From: Akkermansiaceae bacterium
GTDB taxonomy: Bacteria > Verrucomicrobiota > Verrucomicrobiia > Verrucomicrobiales > Akkermansiaceae
Reading direction: 5' to 3'
DNA length: 34,710 bases
NCBI GenBank assembly: GCA_029242935.1
Contig: JAQWSX010000214.1
Span: 1 to 34,710 of the forward strand
Under the pieces are notes generated by a model. That model was given only the letters and a program-made list of their open reading frames with translations. It had not been told where the DNA came from and did not search any database. Shown one piece after another: positions 16,508 to 24,754 of the stretch. The first letter of the stretch is position 1. Each line of letters opens with the position of its first letter. Position numbers and translations under genes: made by a program.

Positions 16508-16993
16508 CTATTTTTTAAGTGCGACTTGAATCTGGGCCTCAATGGTCTTAACCGTTTTCGCTCCCCGGAATCCGCTATGGATGAATGCGACCTTGCCATT
16601 TTTTCCAACAAGGTAAGCGGTGGGCATTCCTTTTGGCCCCACCTTTGCGACAAATCGCTGCGAGTGATCGAAGATCACCGGGAAACTTGGAGAGAGTCTT
16701 TTGAGGAACCCTGCAGAATCTTTGGGTTTTTTGTCGGTTCCAACTCCCACGACGATCAAGCCCTGGCCCTTATATTTTTTATAGAGCCGGTCGTAGGCCG
16801 GGAATGCCTGGCGGCAGGGCTGACACCAGGATGCCCAAAAGTCGTAGAGAACGACTTTGCCCTTTGTAGAGGGCAGTATCCCGGTAACTCCAAAGGTTTT
16901 TGGATTTGGAAATGAAGCTCCCCTAGAAACCTCTGCACCAGAAGTTGCAAGTAAAACCAGGGCGGTCAGAAAGCAGATAGCGATGTTTTTCAT
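16508..16993 (-). CDS. TlpA-like secreted thioredoxin-fold protein
   Basis: This 161-residue protein has a Sec signal peptide (residues 1-20). It carries the redox motif W-A-S-W-C-Q-P-C with Cys57 and Cys60, and the cis-proline loop G-M-P-T-A-Y. The length and the periplasmic signal fit the TlpA/ResA group, which reduces disulfides of cytochromes or metallochaperones outside the cytoplasm. It is the second gene of the operon, 18 bases after DUF3570 and 7 bases before DUF4266. The obvious candidate substrate is the double-cysteine tail of DUF4266 (inference). No clear Shine-Dalgarno sequence is visible. Confidence 0.9.
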   Translation of the reverse strand: MKNIAICFLTALVLLATSGAEVSRGASFPNPKTFGVTGILPSTKGKVVLYDFWASWCQPCRQAFPAYDRLYKKYKGQGLIVVGVGTDKKPKDSAGFLKRLSPSFPVIFDHSQRFVAKVGPKGMPTAYLVGKNGKVAFIHSGFRGAKTVKTIEAQIQVALKK

Positions 16994-17011
16994 TTAATCA
17001 TATAGCTGGAG

Positions 17012-18178
17012 TTAGAAATTACACTGGAGGCCTAGCGAAATGACATTGGCGGAAGGGAAAAGGACACTCGGCGTGGAAGATTGGCGGCCTGACATTTCAT
17101 ATCGTTCCAATTGCAGATCAATCGAGATTTCCTCAACCGGAAAATATGAAAACTGCAAACCATAAGTAAGGGAATCGAGAGCTGAAAGTCGGTAGTCCGA
17201 GGAATAAAAGGGGCCCTTGCCGTCATTTCTTCCGTGCCCATCAATTCCGCTGCCAGTGAGAAACGGTTGATAAAAATCAGCGCCTTTCTGTTGGTAATAC
17301 CGCAAATAAGGAGTAACGATCCATTGCTCGGCAAATTCCTGTACCCACTTAAGTTCAAAGGTATGTCCGGTCAGGGAATTACTATTGGCAAAGAAACGGT
17401 AAGAACCGTGAAGCGCCCCAGAAGCTGACTCAAAGTAATGTTTAGCAGCAATTCTCGCAACCCAGCGATCGATCGTGTCCGGCCGATTTTCCGGAAAATC
17501 GAAAGTATCTGTGACCAGAAAAGTTCCCACTGGAGTAACCACATCAACGGTCGATGTTTGCGAAATCTGGCGGTAAGGATCAGAAAGGTATCCCGCACTG
17601 TGCCCGTAGCCAAAATTAAGATCAACAACCGTGTTGGGTCCTAGAACCTGAGAAACGGCCAATGAGAAATCGATGGAGTCTTTGTCCTGGTTCTCTGCAA
17701 TAGACGTGAACGGAGTGGCTAGAACTTCATCAAAGGCAAAGGAGGCTCCGGCGCTCACAAGGGTATTCTTGCTAAAAAGATCCCGGTTGAGTCGAAGTGA
17801 AAACGCATTAGAACCGTAATCGGATTCCTTGCTGTGGGCATATTCAAAGCTGAGGGTGTAATCATCAATTTCATGCTCAACAGTAATCACTTCCACAGTG
17901 CGTTCGTCAGAGATGTCTTGAAAATTCCAGTCACTCTCGTCGAGACTCGCGTGGGTTCCAATCGGGGTTTGACCGCTAAGAGTGTCAATTGCGAGACGGA
18001 GCCCAAGGGTCGTTCCAACGTCAAACCTGTGTTTGTAATCCAGATAGTGGGATTCAACTTCCATGCGGCCATCGTCCTCACCATAATACTGCGCCCGGTA
18101 ACGCAGGATCTCCTGCCCGTGTCCTTTGGCAATGGCGAGGAGTGGGAGTGAAACGAAGAGTTTATTTTGAAAGGACAT
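17012..18178 (-). CDS. DUF3570 beta-barrel-like outer-membrane protein
   Basis: This 388-residue protein begins with a signal peptide (residues 1-21). It then shows alternating amphipathic strands throughout, rich in tyrosine and charged residues, ending in the aromatic C-terminus L-G-L-Q-C-N-F typical of outer-membrane barrels. The opening (R-Y-R-A-Q-Y-Y-G-E-D-D, then Y-L-D-Y, then S-G-Q-T-P-I-G) matches what I remember of DUF3570. Length is about normal for the family. It is the first gene of a four-gene minus-strand operon with the thioredoxin, DUF4266 and an Ig/jelly-roll protein. A porin or transport role linked to the redox lipoprotein is plausible but unproven. Confidence 0.85.
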   Translation of the reverse strand: MSFQNKLFVSLPLLAIAKGHGQEILRYRAQYYGEDDGRMEVESHYLDYKHRFDVGTTLGLRLAIDTLSGQTPIGTHASLDESDWNFQDISDERTVEVITVEHEIDDYTLSFEYAHSKESDYGSNAFSLRLNRDLFSKNTLVSAGASFAFDEVLATPFTSIAENQDKDSIDFSLAVSQVLGPNTVVDLNFGYGHSAGYLSDPYRQISQTSTVDVVTPVGTFLVTDTFDFPENRPDTIDRWVARIAAKHYFESASGALHGSYRFFANSNSLTGHTFELKWVQEFAEQWIVTPYLRYYQQKGADFYQPFLTGSGIDGHGRNDGKGPFYSSDYRLSALDSLTYGLQFSYFPVEEISIDLQLERYEMSGRQSSTPSVLFPSANVISLGLQCNF

Positions 18179-18624
18179 GGGGCAGGAGTATTCGGATATT
18201 GAAGGTCAATCGGGATTTCACGGATGGCCTAGCTTCTTTTTGGTTCAATTTTACAGCGTATCGCGGGGCTTCTCAATCGGGAGCTTGGATGGGAATCATG
18301 GCAGTATTTGTCCCATCACCACAAAGCTACACCAATCAACATAAGGATTTGATGAGAAGGGAGGCGGCAACACGCCGACAGTTACGAAAGGCCCATATTC
18401 CGATGAAATTTCGCCTACCACCCACCTTTTCCCCCAATCTGGACAAACCCTTACAACCGAAAAATGATTCCGTTGCTCCTAATCCACCAAGGGGACTCAG
18501 AGGTGACCTGTTCATACCAATTCCTGAAAATTGGAAATATTTTGGTTTAGGTTCCTGCTACTAGCTTTACCTACCATCTATTTTTTGAAGCTCTTCTGCA
18601 GATGAAATATCTTCGACAACGACC
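18179..18624. other. Divergent intergenic region
   Basis: This lies between the minus-strand DUF3570 operon and a plus-strand small secreted protein, so promoters of both are expected here. A plus-strand frame from 17989 to 18564 runs antisense to DUF3570 and into this spacer. It has no recognisable features, and I treat it as a shadow. Nothing else is identified. Confidence 0.45.
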
Positions 18625-19176
18625 ATGCCCGGTGCCGTATTAGGAATGAATTCACAAAGTCCTCATCCCAGCGACACACAATTTTCACATTCTAGTGGGA
18701 AGAGTTTAGTTGTGAAGATCATCCTACTCTTGCCCCTAGCTCTTCTAGTTACCGGACTCTCCATTGCTGATGAAGCAAATTCTGACCGAACAAGAATCGA
18801 ATTCTTTGAAAAGCTATATGACATCAAGATCGAGGGTATCAAACCTATCGAACAATATGATGATCCTGATTCATTTTATTCTGCCATTGCCCGCCAAGTA
18901 GGAATCCCAAGAAAAGCCTTTGAAGCTGTAAACAGGAAACTTAACTGGAGGCAAGACGACGATTTTTTTCTTTCCGCGATGATCAAAGGCGGACCGGTTG
19001 GTGATTACTGGGGAGTATTGGTTACTAAATTCCCTACCGCCTTAAAAAAGGCAAAAACCAACGAAGAGAAATTAAAACTGCTTCAAAAAATGGAAATGAA
19101 AATGGTCCTTATCGGTTACGATGGAATTGTTTCGTTCCCCGAAGAAAACAAAAAAAACAAGAAAGAAGGCAAGTAG
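18625..19176 (+). CDS. Small secreted protein of unknown function
   Basis: The longest frame gives 183 residues. Its first 29 or so are polar and unlike an N-terminus. A GTG at 18712, with a purine-rich GGGAAGAG 8 bases before it, would give a textbook signal peptide (K-I-I-L-L-L-P-L-A-L-L-V-T-G-L-S-I-A). I think 18712 is the likelier start, with ATGs at 18625 and 18646 as alternatives. The mature protein is about 130 residues, helical and charged, with K-L-Y-D-I-K-I-E-G-I-K and a lysine-rich C-terminus. No family is recognised. A strong hairpin follows the stop at 19233-19279. Confidence 0.65.
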   Translation: MPGAVLGMNSQSPHPSDTQFSHSSGKSLVVKIILLLPLALLVTGLSIADEANSDRTRIEFFEKLYDIKIEGIKPIEQYDDPDSFYSAIARQVGIPRKAFEAVNRKLNWRQDDDFFLSAMIKGGPVGDYWGVLVTKFPTALKKAKTNEEKLKLLQKMEMKMVLIGYDGIVSFPEENKKNKKEGK

Positions 19177-19232
19177 GTCTCCTGAAAAATTCTTTCACCC
19201 AATGATTTCATGCACCCCCCCGCACGAACCCT

Positions 19233-19279
19233 GAGCCCCAAATCCGGTTTTCCTAATCACCTTTCCGGATATGGGGCTC
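19233..19279. repeat. Long imperfect inverted repeat downstream of a gene
   Basis: GAGCCCCAAATCCGG (19233-19247) pairs with CCGGATATGGGGCTC (19265-19279), 14 of 15 positions, around a 17-base loop. There is no T-run, so it is not a classic terminator; it may stabilise the mRNA 3' end. The loop and flank (TTTTCC, then TCACCTTTCCG) recur near 20115-20143, on the other side of the Sel1 gene. Confidence 0.6.
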
Positions 19280-19469
19280 GGGGTAACTCTAAAACTGCGA
19301 TTTGAATCGAAATCGACGGTTAGGATTTATGGGGTATCTTGGTAAAGCCCAAAGGTATTAGGACACGAGAGACACGGTAACCTCGTCGAGGTCGAGGAAT
19401 CAGCGTTATAAATCACGTTAAAATTATAATACCTACCGGCAATCTTCCGCCATATCATGGGGGTTGTTA

Positions 19470-20009
19470 ATGAAGTCATTTTTCCTTTCCTCTATTATCG
19501 TTGCGGTTACGGCCCTACTGTTCGCCTCATGTAAAACCGACGATACACGCACCCTTGCTGAAGAAGGAGACTCCAAAGCACAATACGAATTAGGTGTCAT
19601 GTATCAAAACGGTGAAGGTGTCCCGCAGAATTACTCCAAAGCAGTGAAGTGGTTCCGGCAGGCGGCTGAGCAGGGAGATTCGAATGCCCAGTATAGCTTG
19701 GGTCTCAAGTTCAGCGTGGGACATGGCGTTCCACAGGATTACACCGAAGCCGCGAAATGGCATCGTGAATCGGCCGAGCAAGGAAACACAGATGCTCAAC
19801 TCAGCTTGGGTCGCATGTATGATAGAGGTAATGGTGTCCCACAGAATTATGCCTTTGCTTACATGTGGTTAAATCTTGCAGCTGCTGGAGGTTTAGAGAA
19901 AGCTGAGTCTTACAAAGACATTCTTAGTCAGAAGATAACTAAAGAGCAAATCACCGAAGCTGAGAGACTTTCAAAAGAGTGGATGAAGAGGAGAGCTAAG
20001 AACCAGTAG
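19470..20009 (+). CDS. Sel1-repeat lipoprotein
   Basis: I choose the ATG at 19470 over a TTG two codons upstream. It has a GGGGG stretch about 6 bases before it. The product is 179 residues. The N-terminus is a lipoprotein signal with lipobox L-F-A-S-C (Cys21). Three Sel1-like repeats follow, each about 36 residues: A-E-E-G-D-S-K-A-Q-Y-E-L-G, A-E-Q-G-D-S-N-A-Q-Y-S-L-G and A-E-Q-G-N-T-D-A-Q-L-S-L-G. Each continues with G-x-G-V-P-Q-(N/D)-Y. A charged C-terminal helix ends the protein. Sel1 repeats mediate protein-protein contacts; the partner is unknown. It is flanked by related intergenic sequences on both sides. Confidence 0.9.
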   Translation: MKSFFLSSIIVAVTALLFASCKTDDTRTLAEEGDSKAQYELGVMYQNGEGVPQNYSKAVKWFRQAAEQGDSNAQYSLGLKFSVGHGVPQDYTEAAKWHRESAEQGNTDAQLSLGRMYDRGNGVPQNYAFAYMWLNLAAAGGLEKAESYKDILSQKITKEQITEAERLSKEWMKRRAKNQ

Positions 20010-20143
20010 TAAAAAGGCGACGATATTTTCACGCGCAAACCAGCTACTACCAAAATTCACTTTACTTTATCAGCAAGGGGGAGGCTTCCACCCCGAATCC
20101 TGAGTCTCCTTCCTCGTTTTCCTTTTCTCAAATCACCTTTCCG

Positions 20144-20168
20144 CCAAAAGAAAATTCCTAGCAGTTAC
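20144..20168. repeat. Short dispersed repeat, copy 2
   Basis: The 25-base element contains AAATTCCTAGCAGT, identical in the copy at 29247-29271. It overlaps the stop codon of the DUF1501 gene (20165-20167 on the minus strand). The copy at 14670-14694 matches at 22 of 25 positions. Confidence 0.55.
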
Positions 20169-21595
20169 GCAAAAATTTCTGCGGCCGCGCTCTCTCCCTC
20201 ATTCAAGTCCACCCTCTCCGGTCGACCTTTGTGCTGATAAATCACCTTGGTGTGATCCAAACCCAACAAATCAAGCACTGTCGCGTGAAGGTCGTGGACA
20301 TGCAACTTGTCATCAGTCGCATGCAGACCCAAGTCATCTGTCGCACCTAGAGTCTGGCCACCTTTAACACCACCTCCGGCCATCCACATCGTAAATCCAG
20401 TCGGATTATGGTCACGACCATCTCCCTTCTCACTCATCGGAGTCCGACCAAACTCCCCGCCCCAAATCACCAGTGTCTCATCCAGCAAACCCCGCTGTTT
20501 CAAATCCTGAATTAACCCCACAATCGGCTGATCCACATTTGCGCAAAGACGAGCATGATTCTTCTCCATTCCGCTGTGGCTGTCCCACTTACTTCCCGCT
20601 CCATGATACAACTGCACAAACCTAACCCCTCGTTCCACTAACCGCCGCGCCATCAAACACTGACGCCCGAAGACCTTTGTATCATCCTCTTCCAGACCAT
20701 ATAGTTTTTTAACCCCGACCGATTCACTCTCCAAGTCAATCGCCTCTGGTGCTTCAGCCTGCATCCGATACGCCAACTCGTAACTTCTAATCCGCGCCTC
20801 CAGCTCGACATTTGACTGTCTCTCCTTCAAATGCCCTTTGTTCAGACGCTCCAGAAACGCCAACTTCCCTCGCTGCCGTTTCTCCGTCATCCCCCTCGGT
20901 AAATTTAAATTCGCCACCGGCTCTTCACCCGATTCAAAAAGCGTCCCCTGGTAGCTTGCCGGCATAAATCCGGACCCCCAACAACGCGTCCCATTTACCA
21001 CCATCGCATTGCTGTCCTTAATCACGGTGAACGCCGGTAGATTATCACTCACTGATCCTAAGCCATAATTTACCCATGCCCCCAGCGAAGGTCTCCCGCC
21101 AAAAACTGAACCTGTATTCATCTGCGAAACCCCTCCCGCATGATTGATCCCATCCGAGACACACGAGCGAATCACACAAAGCTCGTCCGCGATTGCCGAG
21201 TGCCTCGGCAGCCAGTCTGAAATCCAAAGCCCACTCTCCCCGTGCTGAATCCACTCCCGCTTAGACTCCAATAAAGGTGAGCCCACTTCTCCCATCGCCG
21301 TCACCGGCCGATCAAAACTCTCTGGCAAAGGCTGCCCCGCCAACTTATTCAGAAGAGGTTTCGGATCAAAGAGATCCAAATGGCTCGGCCCCCCTTCCAT
21401 AAAAAGAAAAATGATATTCTTCGCCTTCCCAAGATGGTGAGGTATTTTTTCCGCTACGGGATTCCTCACCCCAAACTCATTTCCATAAAGCCTCTGTCCT
21501 GTCAGCGCCGACAACACAACCCCGCCAAACCCCGCTCCGGATTTCATCAGAAAATCCCGACGCGAATCCGGCATTACCATTCGATTGCAGGCCAT
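20165..21595 (-). CDS. DUF1501 (sulfatase-like fold) protein with Tat signal
   Basis: This 476-residue protein has a twin-arginine signal (S-R-R-D-F-L-M-K-S-G) near the N-terminus. DUF1501 landmarks follow: F-L-F-M-E-G-G-P-S-H-L-D-L-F-D-P-K-P near residue 65, H-A-G-G-V-S-Q-M-N-T-G, Y-H-G-A-G-S-K-W-D-S-H, V-I-W-G-G-E-F-G-R-T-P, and G-R-D-H-N-P-T-G-F near 400. The family is related to alkaline phosphatase and sulfatases, is abundant in Planctomycetes and Verrucomicrobia, and is of uncertain function. It starts 7 bases after the stop of the DUF1549/DUF1553 gene, the usual pairing, so the two form an operon. Confidence 0.93.
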   Translation of the reverse strand: MACNRMVMPDSRRDFLMKSGAGFGGVVLSALTGQRLYGNEFGVRNPVAEKIPHHLGKAKNIIFLFMEGGPSHLDLFDPKPLLNKLAGQPLPESFDRPVTAMGEVGSPLLESKREWIQHGESGLWISDWLPRHSAIADELCVIRSCVSDGINHAGGVSQMNTGSVFGGRPSLGAWVNYGLGSVSDNLPAFTVIKDSNAMVVNGTRCWGSGFMPASYQGTLFESGEEPVANLNLPRGMTEKRQRGKLAFLERLNKGHLKERQSNVELEARIRSYELAYRMQAEAPEAIDLESESVGVKKLYGLEEDDTKVFGRQCLMARRLVERGVRFVQLYHGAGSKWDSHSGMEKNHARLCANVDQPIVGLIQDLKQRGLLDETLVIWGGEFGRTPMSEKGDGRDHNPTGFTMWMAGGGVKGGQTLGATDDLGLHATDDKLHVHDLHATVLDLLGLDHTKVIYQHKGRPERVDLNEGESAAAEIFA

Positions 21596-21602
21596 AATTT
21601 AA

Positions 21603-23720
21603 TTAGTGCAGGTAAAGAAATTCGTTCGAACTCAATAAAGCATGGCAAAAGTCAGCAAAAGCCTCCCGCGCTGTAAACTTCTTTTCCACAGCTTGCTCCC
21701 CATCATCAGCAAGTTTCCTCTGCGTCGACAAAAAACCCATCGCCGCCCACAACTCTTCTTCACTCGCTTCCCGCCCCCACACTATCCGATAAGCATCTGC
21801 CACATCTTCTTCATCCGCTAACTCTTTCGAGGCCATCACCCTCCCCGCCAAGGCCCGCCCTCGTGCCAAAGGCCACTCATTATTCACAAGCAATAACGAC
21901 TGAGTCGCCGTCGTAGTATGCACGCGCTCCGGCTCCGAGGCAAAACCCAGCGGACTATCAAAACACTGCAAAATTCGATCCGGTGTGTTCCGCATTTTCT
22001 TCACATAGATCGACCTAACTGGTTCCGAGCTCTCTTGTGCATTTCCTCCATCGCAATGTTTCAACTCGCCCGAAACCGCTAACATCGCATCCCGAATCTG
22101 TTCCGCACTCAATCGCTTCGGCTGAAATCTCCACAGCAACTTGTTCATCGGATCTTTCACATTGTGGGCATTACTAGGCTCAAATTTCGCCGTTTGTCGA
22201 TAGGCAGCACTCGTCATAATTAACTTGTGCATCCGTTTCATCTTCCAGCCTCCCTTTATAAAATCCTTAGCTAACCAATCCAACATTTCGGGATGCGTTG
22301 GCTTCCCACCCAACATCCCAAAATCATTCGGAGACAAAGTGATTCCTTTCCCAAAATGATGCTGCCAAATCCGATTCACCATGACCCGTGCCGTAAATGG
22401 GTTATCCTCCCGCACAATCCACTCCGCCAAAGCTGATCGCCGACCCGTTGTCATCTCTCGCTTCGTGATCTCCGGTTTTTCCGCTCCAAGCAATGTTAAG
22501 AAATGGGGCGAAATCTCGTCTAACTTTATCTTAACGACCGCTGCTTCGCTTCCTGTGTCCGTGCTTAAAAAAGCCTTCGGCAAAGGCAACGGCTTGAGCT
22601 CGGAAAAGGCCTCTAACTTCTTTCGTAACACCTCAAAACGCAGCCACTCCGGACTATTTTTTTGCAAGACCTGCTCCGGCTTAGCCAGTGTCTTAACCTC
22701 CCTCACCGCCTGACGTTTCACCAAAAACGAAATCTGACGCTCATAAGAACTCTGCTCGCCCCAACCCTTGGCAAACATCTTCTGCACTTCCGGCGGGAAA
22801 GTTTTCACCCGAAAATCATACTTCGCTTTTTCCGCCTTCTCGACAAGCGACTTCATCTCAACACGAATCTCCTCCGTCATCTCCTTCCATACCCTCAGCC
22901 TCTTCTCATACTCCGCAATCTCATCAGTAGTCGCGTGATAGCGATCATCCGGCCAGTAGGTCGAAGAAAGAAAAGACTGCAGGGCGAAATAATCCTTCTG
23001 TAAGATCGGATCAAACTTGTGATCGTGACACTGAGCACATCCGATCCCCACTCCCAAGAAAACCTCTCCCGTCACATTCGTGATCTCGTTAATCATGATC
23101 TCCCGCTGCATCTCCGCATTCCGCTGGTTCCACTCATAAACCCCGTGCCTCAAGAATCCCGTCGCGGACACTCTCTCTGGATCATTTGGCGAAATTTCAT
23201 CCGCCGCCAGCTGCTCTTTTACAAACTCATCGTAAGGCTTGTCCTCGTTAAACGACCGGATCACATAGTCCCGATACCGAAAAGCCGCTGGCCGTAATTC
23301 ATCCGCCCGATATCCATCGCTATCTGCATAGCGCACCACATCCAGCCAATGCTGCCCCCACCTTTCCCCATACCGAAGACTTTCCAAAAGCTCATCAACC
23401 AACCCAGCCATTGCCGATTCGGCATCCTTTTCCCACGCCTTTGAAAAGTCAGCAACCTGCTCAAGGTTCGGCGGCAAGCCATGAAGATCAAAATATGCCC
23501 GCCTCACAAGTTCCTCAGCCGAAGCCTCCTCCGCCATCTCAAATCCAGCTTCCCCCAATTTCCGCCCCACAAAAAAGTCCACCGCATGCCCCTCTTCCGG
23601 CACATCCACCTCCTCCACCGGCTGCACTGCCCACCAGTTCTCTTCCTCTTCCGTGAACTCGTGAGCACTTACAGCCAGCACGCTGCAGAATCCCAACAAA
23701 TATCGAAGCCAGCATCTCAC
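21603..23720 (-). CDS. DUF1549/DUF1553 secreted protein with C-x-x-C-H motif
   Basis: This 705-residue protein starts at a GTG (23720) and has a signal peptide (residues 1-19). DUF1549 spans about residues 45-250, with R-R-A-Y-F-D-L-H-G-L-P-P and G-I-G-C-A-Q-C-H-D-H-K-F-D-P (Cys228, Cys231, His232). DUF1553 spans about 415-690, with A-R-V-M-V-N-R-I-W-Q-H-H-F-G-K-G. Many family members carry an N-terminal PSCyt1 cytochrome domain; this one does not, and begins almost at once with DUF1549. The C-A-Q-C-H-D-H motif is conserved in the family and may bind heme or metal. Function is unknown, and co-occurrence with DUF1501 in one operon is the established pattern. Confidence 0.93.
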   Translation of the reverse strand: MRCWLRYLLGFCSVLAVSAHEFTEEEENWWAVQPVEEVDVPEEGHAVDFFVGRKLGEAGFEMAEEASAEELVRRAYFDLHGLPPNLEQVADFSKAWEKDAESAMAGLVDELLESLRYGERWGQHWLDVVRYADSDGYRADELRPAAFRYRDYVIRSFNEDKPYDEFVKEQLAADEISPNDPERVSATGFLRHGVYEWNQRNAEMQREIMINEITNVTGEVFLGVGIGCAQCHDHKFDPILQKDYFALQSFLSSTYWPDDRYHATTDEIAEYEKRLRVWKEMTEEIRVEMKSLVEKAEKAKYDFRVKTFPPEVQKMFAKGWGEQSSYERQISFLVKRQAVREVKTLAKPEQVLQKNSPEWLRFEVLRKKLEAFSELKPLPLPKAFLSTDTGSEAAVVKIKLDEISPHFLTLLGAEKPEITKREMTTGRRSALAEWIVREDNPFTARVMVNRIWQHHFGKGITLSPNDFGMLGGKPTHPEMLDWLAKDFIKGGWKMKRMHKLIMTSAAYRQTAKFEPSNAHNVKDPMNKLLWRFQPKRLSAEQIRDAMLAVSGELKHCDGGNAQESSEPVRSIYVKKMRNTPDRILQCFDSPLGFASEPERVHTTTATQSLLLVNNEWPLARGRALAGRVMASKELADEEDVADAYRIVWGREASEEELWAAMGFLSTQRKLADDGEQAVEKKFTAREAFADFCHALLSSNEFLYLH

Positions 23721-24012
23721 AGCCCTAAGAGGACACCACAGTTAGAAATTCGTAAAAGTCTAAAAATGAAGTCTTCCTTCAGCATAACTATGGTAAAGGG
23801 GATCTACGAGTTGTCGCTGAGTTCAAATTTCTGAACCCAGTTTCCCCACTCCTGATTCGAAATTCCGAACCTAAGCTAAGAGATAGGGGTAAACCTACCT
23901 GCTTACACCGCTGCCCTTCCATTCTAGCAAAGAAAATTTCAAACACCGCATAAGGATCCGCCCCCCATTACAGGGGACGGACTTTCACACATACGATAAT
24001 ATCTCATCATCC

Positions 24013-24053
24013 ACTGCCTCATTCTCAATCTAAGATTAAGCGAAAGAGGCAGT
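24013..24053. repeat. Inverted repeat with inner stem
   Basis: ACTGCCTC (24013-24020) is the reverse complement of GAGGCAGT (24046-24053). The interior contains a second small stem, AATCT/AGATT. No T-run follows. It could be part of a structured RNA or a protein site. Confidence 0.5.
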
Positions 24054-24300
24054 CTTACTCATTCATGCGTGTTTCTGACGGCCTTTGTGTCACTCATAAT
24101 GCAGTGATGGGGCGATAATATCGGTATCTTGCCCGAATGATGGTCCGGAATTAATCTTACCTGTTTTTTACTTATCAAATCTACTTTCAGGATTCGGCAT
24201 AAAAAGGCCCTAGTAGTGACCCTATTTCGCTCTTCCGATCAGCATCACCCAAACTTGTGACGATCAAAAGGGATGGGGGTAATTTGTGGGTAACCTTGAA

Positions 24301-24332
24301 ATGCTTATTCACAAAATTTTGTGAATAAGCAT
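24301..24332. repeat. Perfect 32-bp palindrome
   Basis: ATGCTTATTCACAAAA (24301-24316) is followed directly by its exact reverse complement (24317-24332). It is A-T rich with no spacer. Directly after it come CCCGGG and the overlapping palindrome GGGTCATGACCC (24336-24347). It is far from any start codon, about 580 bases from 23720 and 420 bases from the stop at 24755. Confidence 0.8.
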
Positions 24333-24754
24333 CCCGGGTCATGACCCTAAACAACTAACAACAAACCTATTATGTCTAATTTAACTAGGTTACCAGCCAC
24401 GCAGTCGATTGCACATTCATGAGGATAAGTTCCGACCACTTAAGTAACTATTTGAACAATCTCTTTTTTCGATCAGTAATCTCGGGATAACTTTTTATGG
24501 ACTGACCAGATCAGGCATGGGACAAATCTTTACGATTTCATTTTCATCTATTTAACTTGAGGTTTTCAAACCGAAAAGACTTACAGGTCTGCCTTCTTGT
24601 ATAATTTGCTGATCCTGCTCGTTGGATTGATCCTCGCATGAGCGGGCTTTGTGATTTGCGCATGGGAAAACAACAACCAGTCCACTCCGCGTTCGAATGA
24701 ACCTGAGAAAAGAACTAAGTTGCATAAAACGCCGCAACAATTGAAACAACCATC

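Larger units (their letters stand above)
23721..24754. other. Gene-free kilobase rich in palindromes
   Basis: No coding sequence convinces me here. A 65-codon minus-strand frame (24552-24749) has no recognisable features. The region holds the hairpin at 24013-24053, CGATAATATCG near 24113, the 32-bp palindrome at 24301-24332, a second palindrome GGGTCATGACCC at 24336-24347, and GGTAACCT (24289-24296) with its reverse complement AGGTTACC (24387-24394). It may be a regulatory or structural locus, or host a small RNA; none of these can be decided by eye. Confidence 0.5.

Noticed and set aside
18179-18564. Plus-strand frame antisense to DUF3570 extending into the spacer
   Set aside because: Most of it is the reverse of a real gene, and the remaining sequence shows no protein-like features.
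24552-24749. 65-codon minus-strand frame in the gene-free kilobase
   Set aside because: There is no recognisable domain or ribosome site, and length and composition fit a chance frame.
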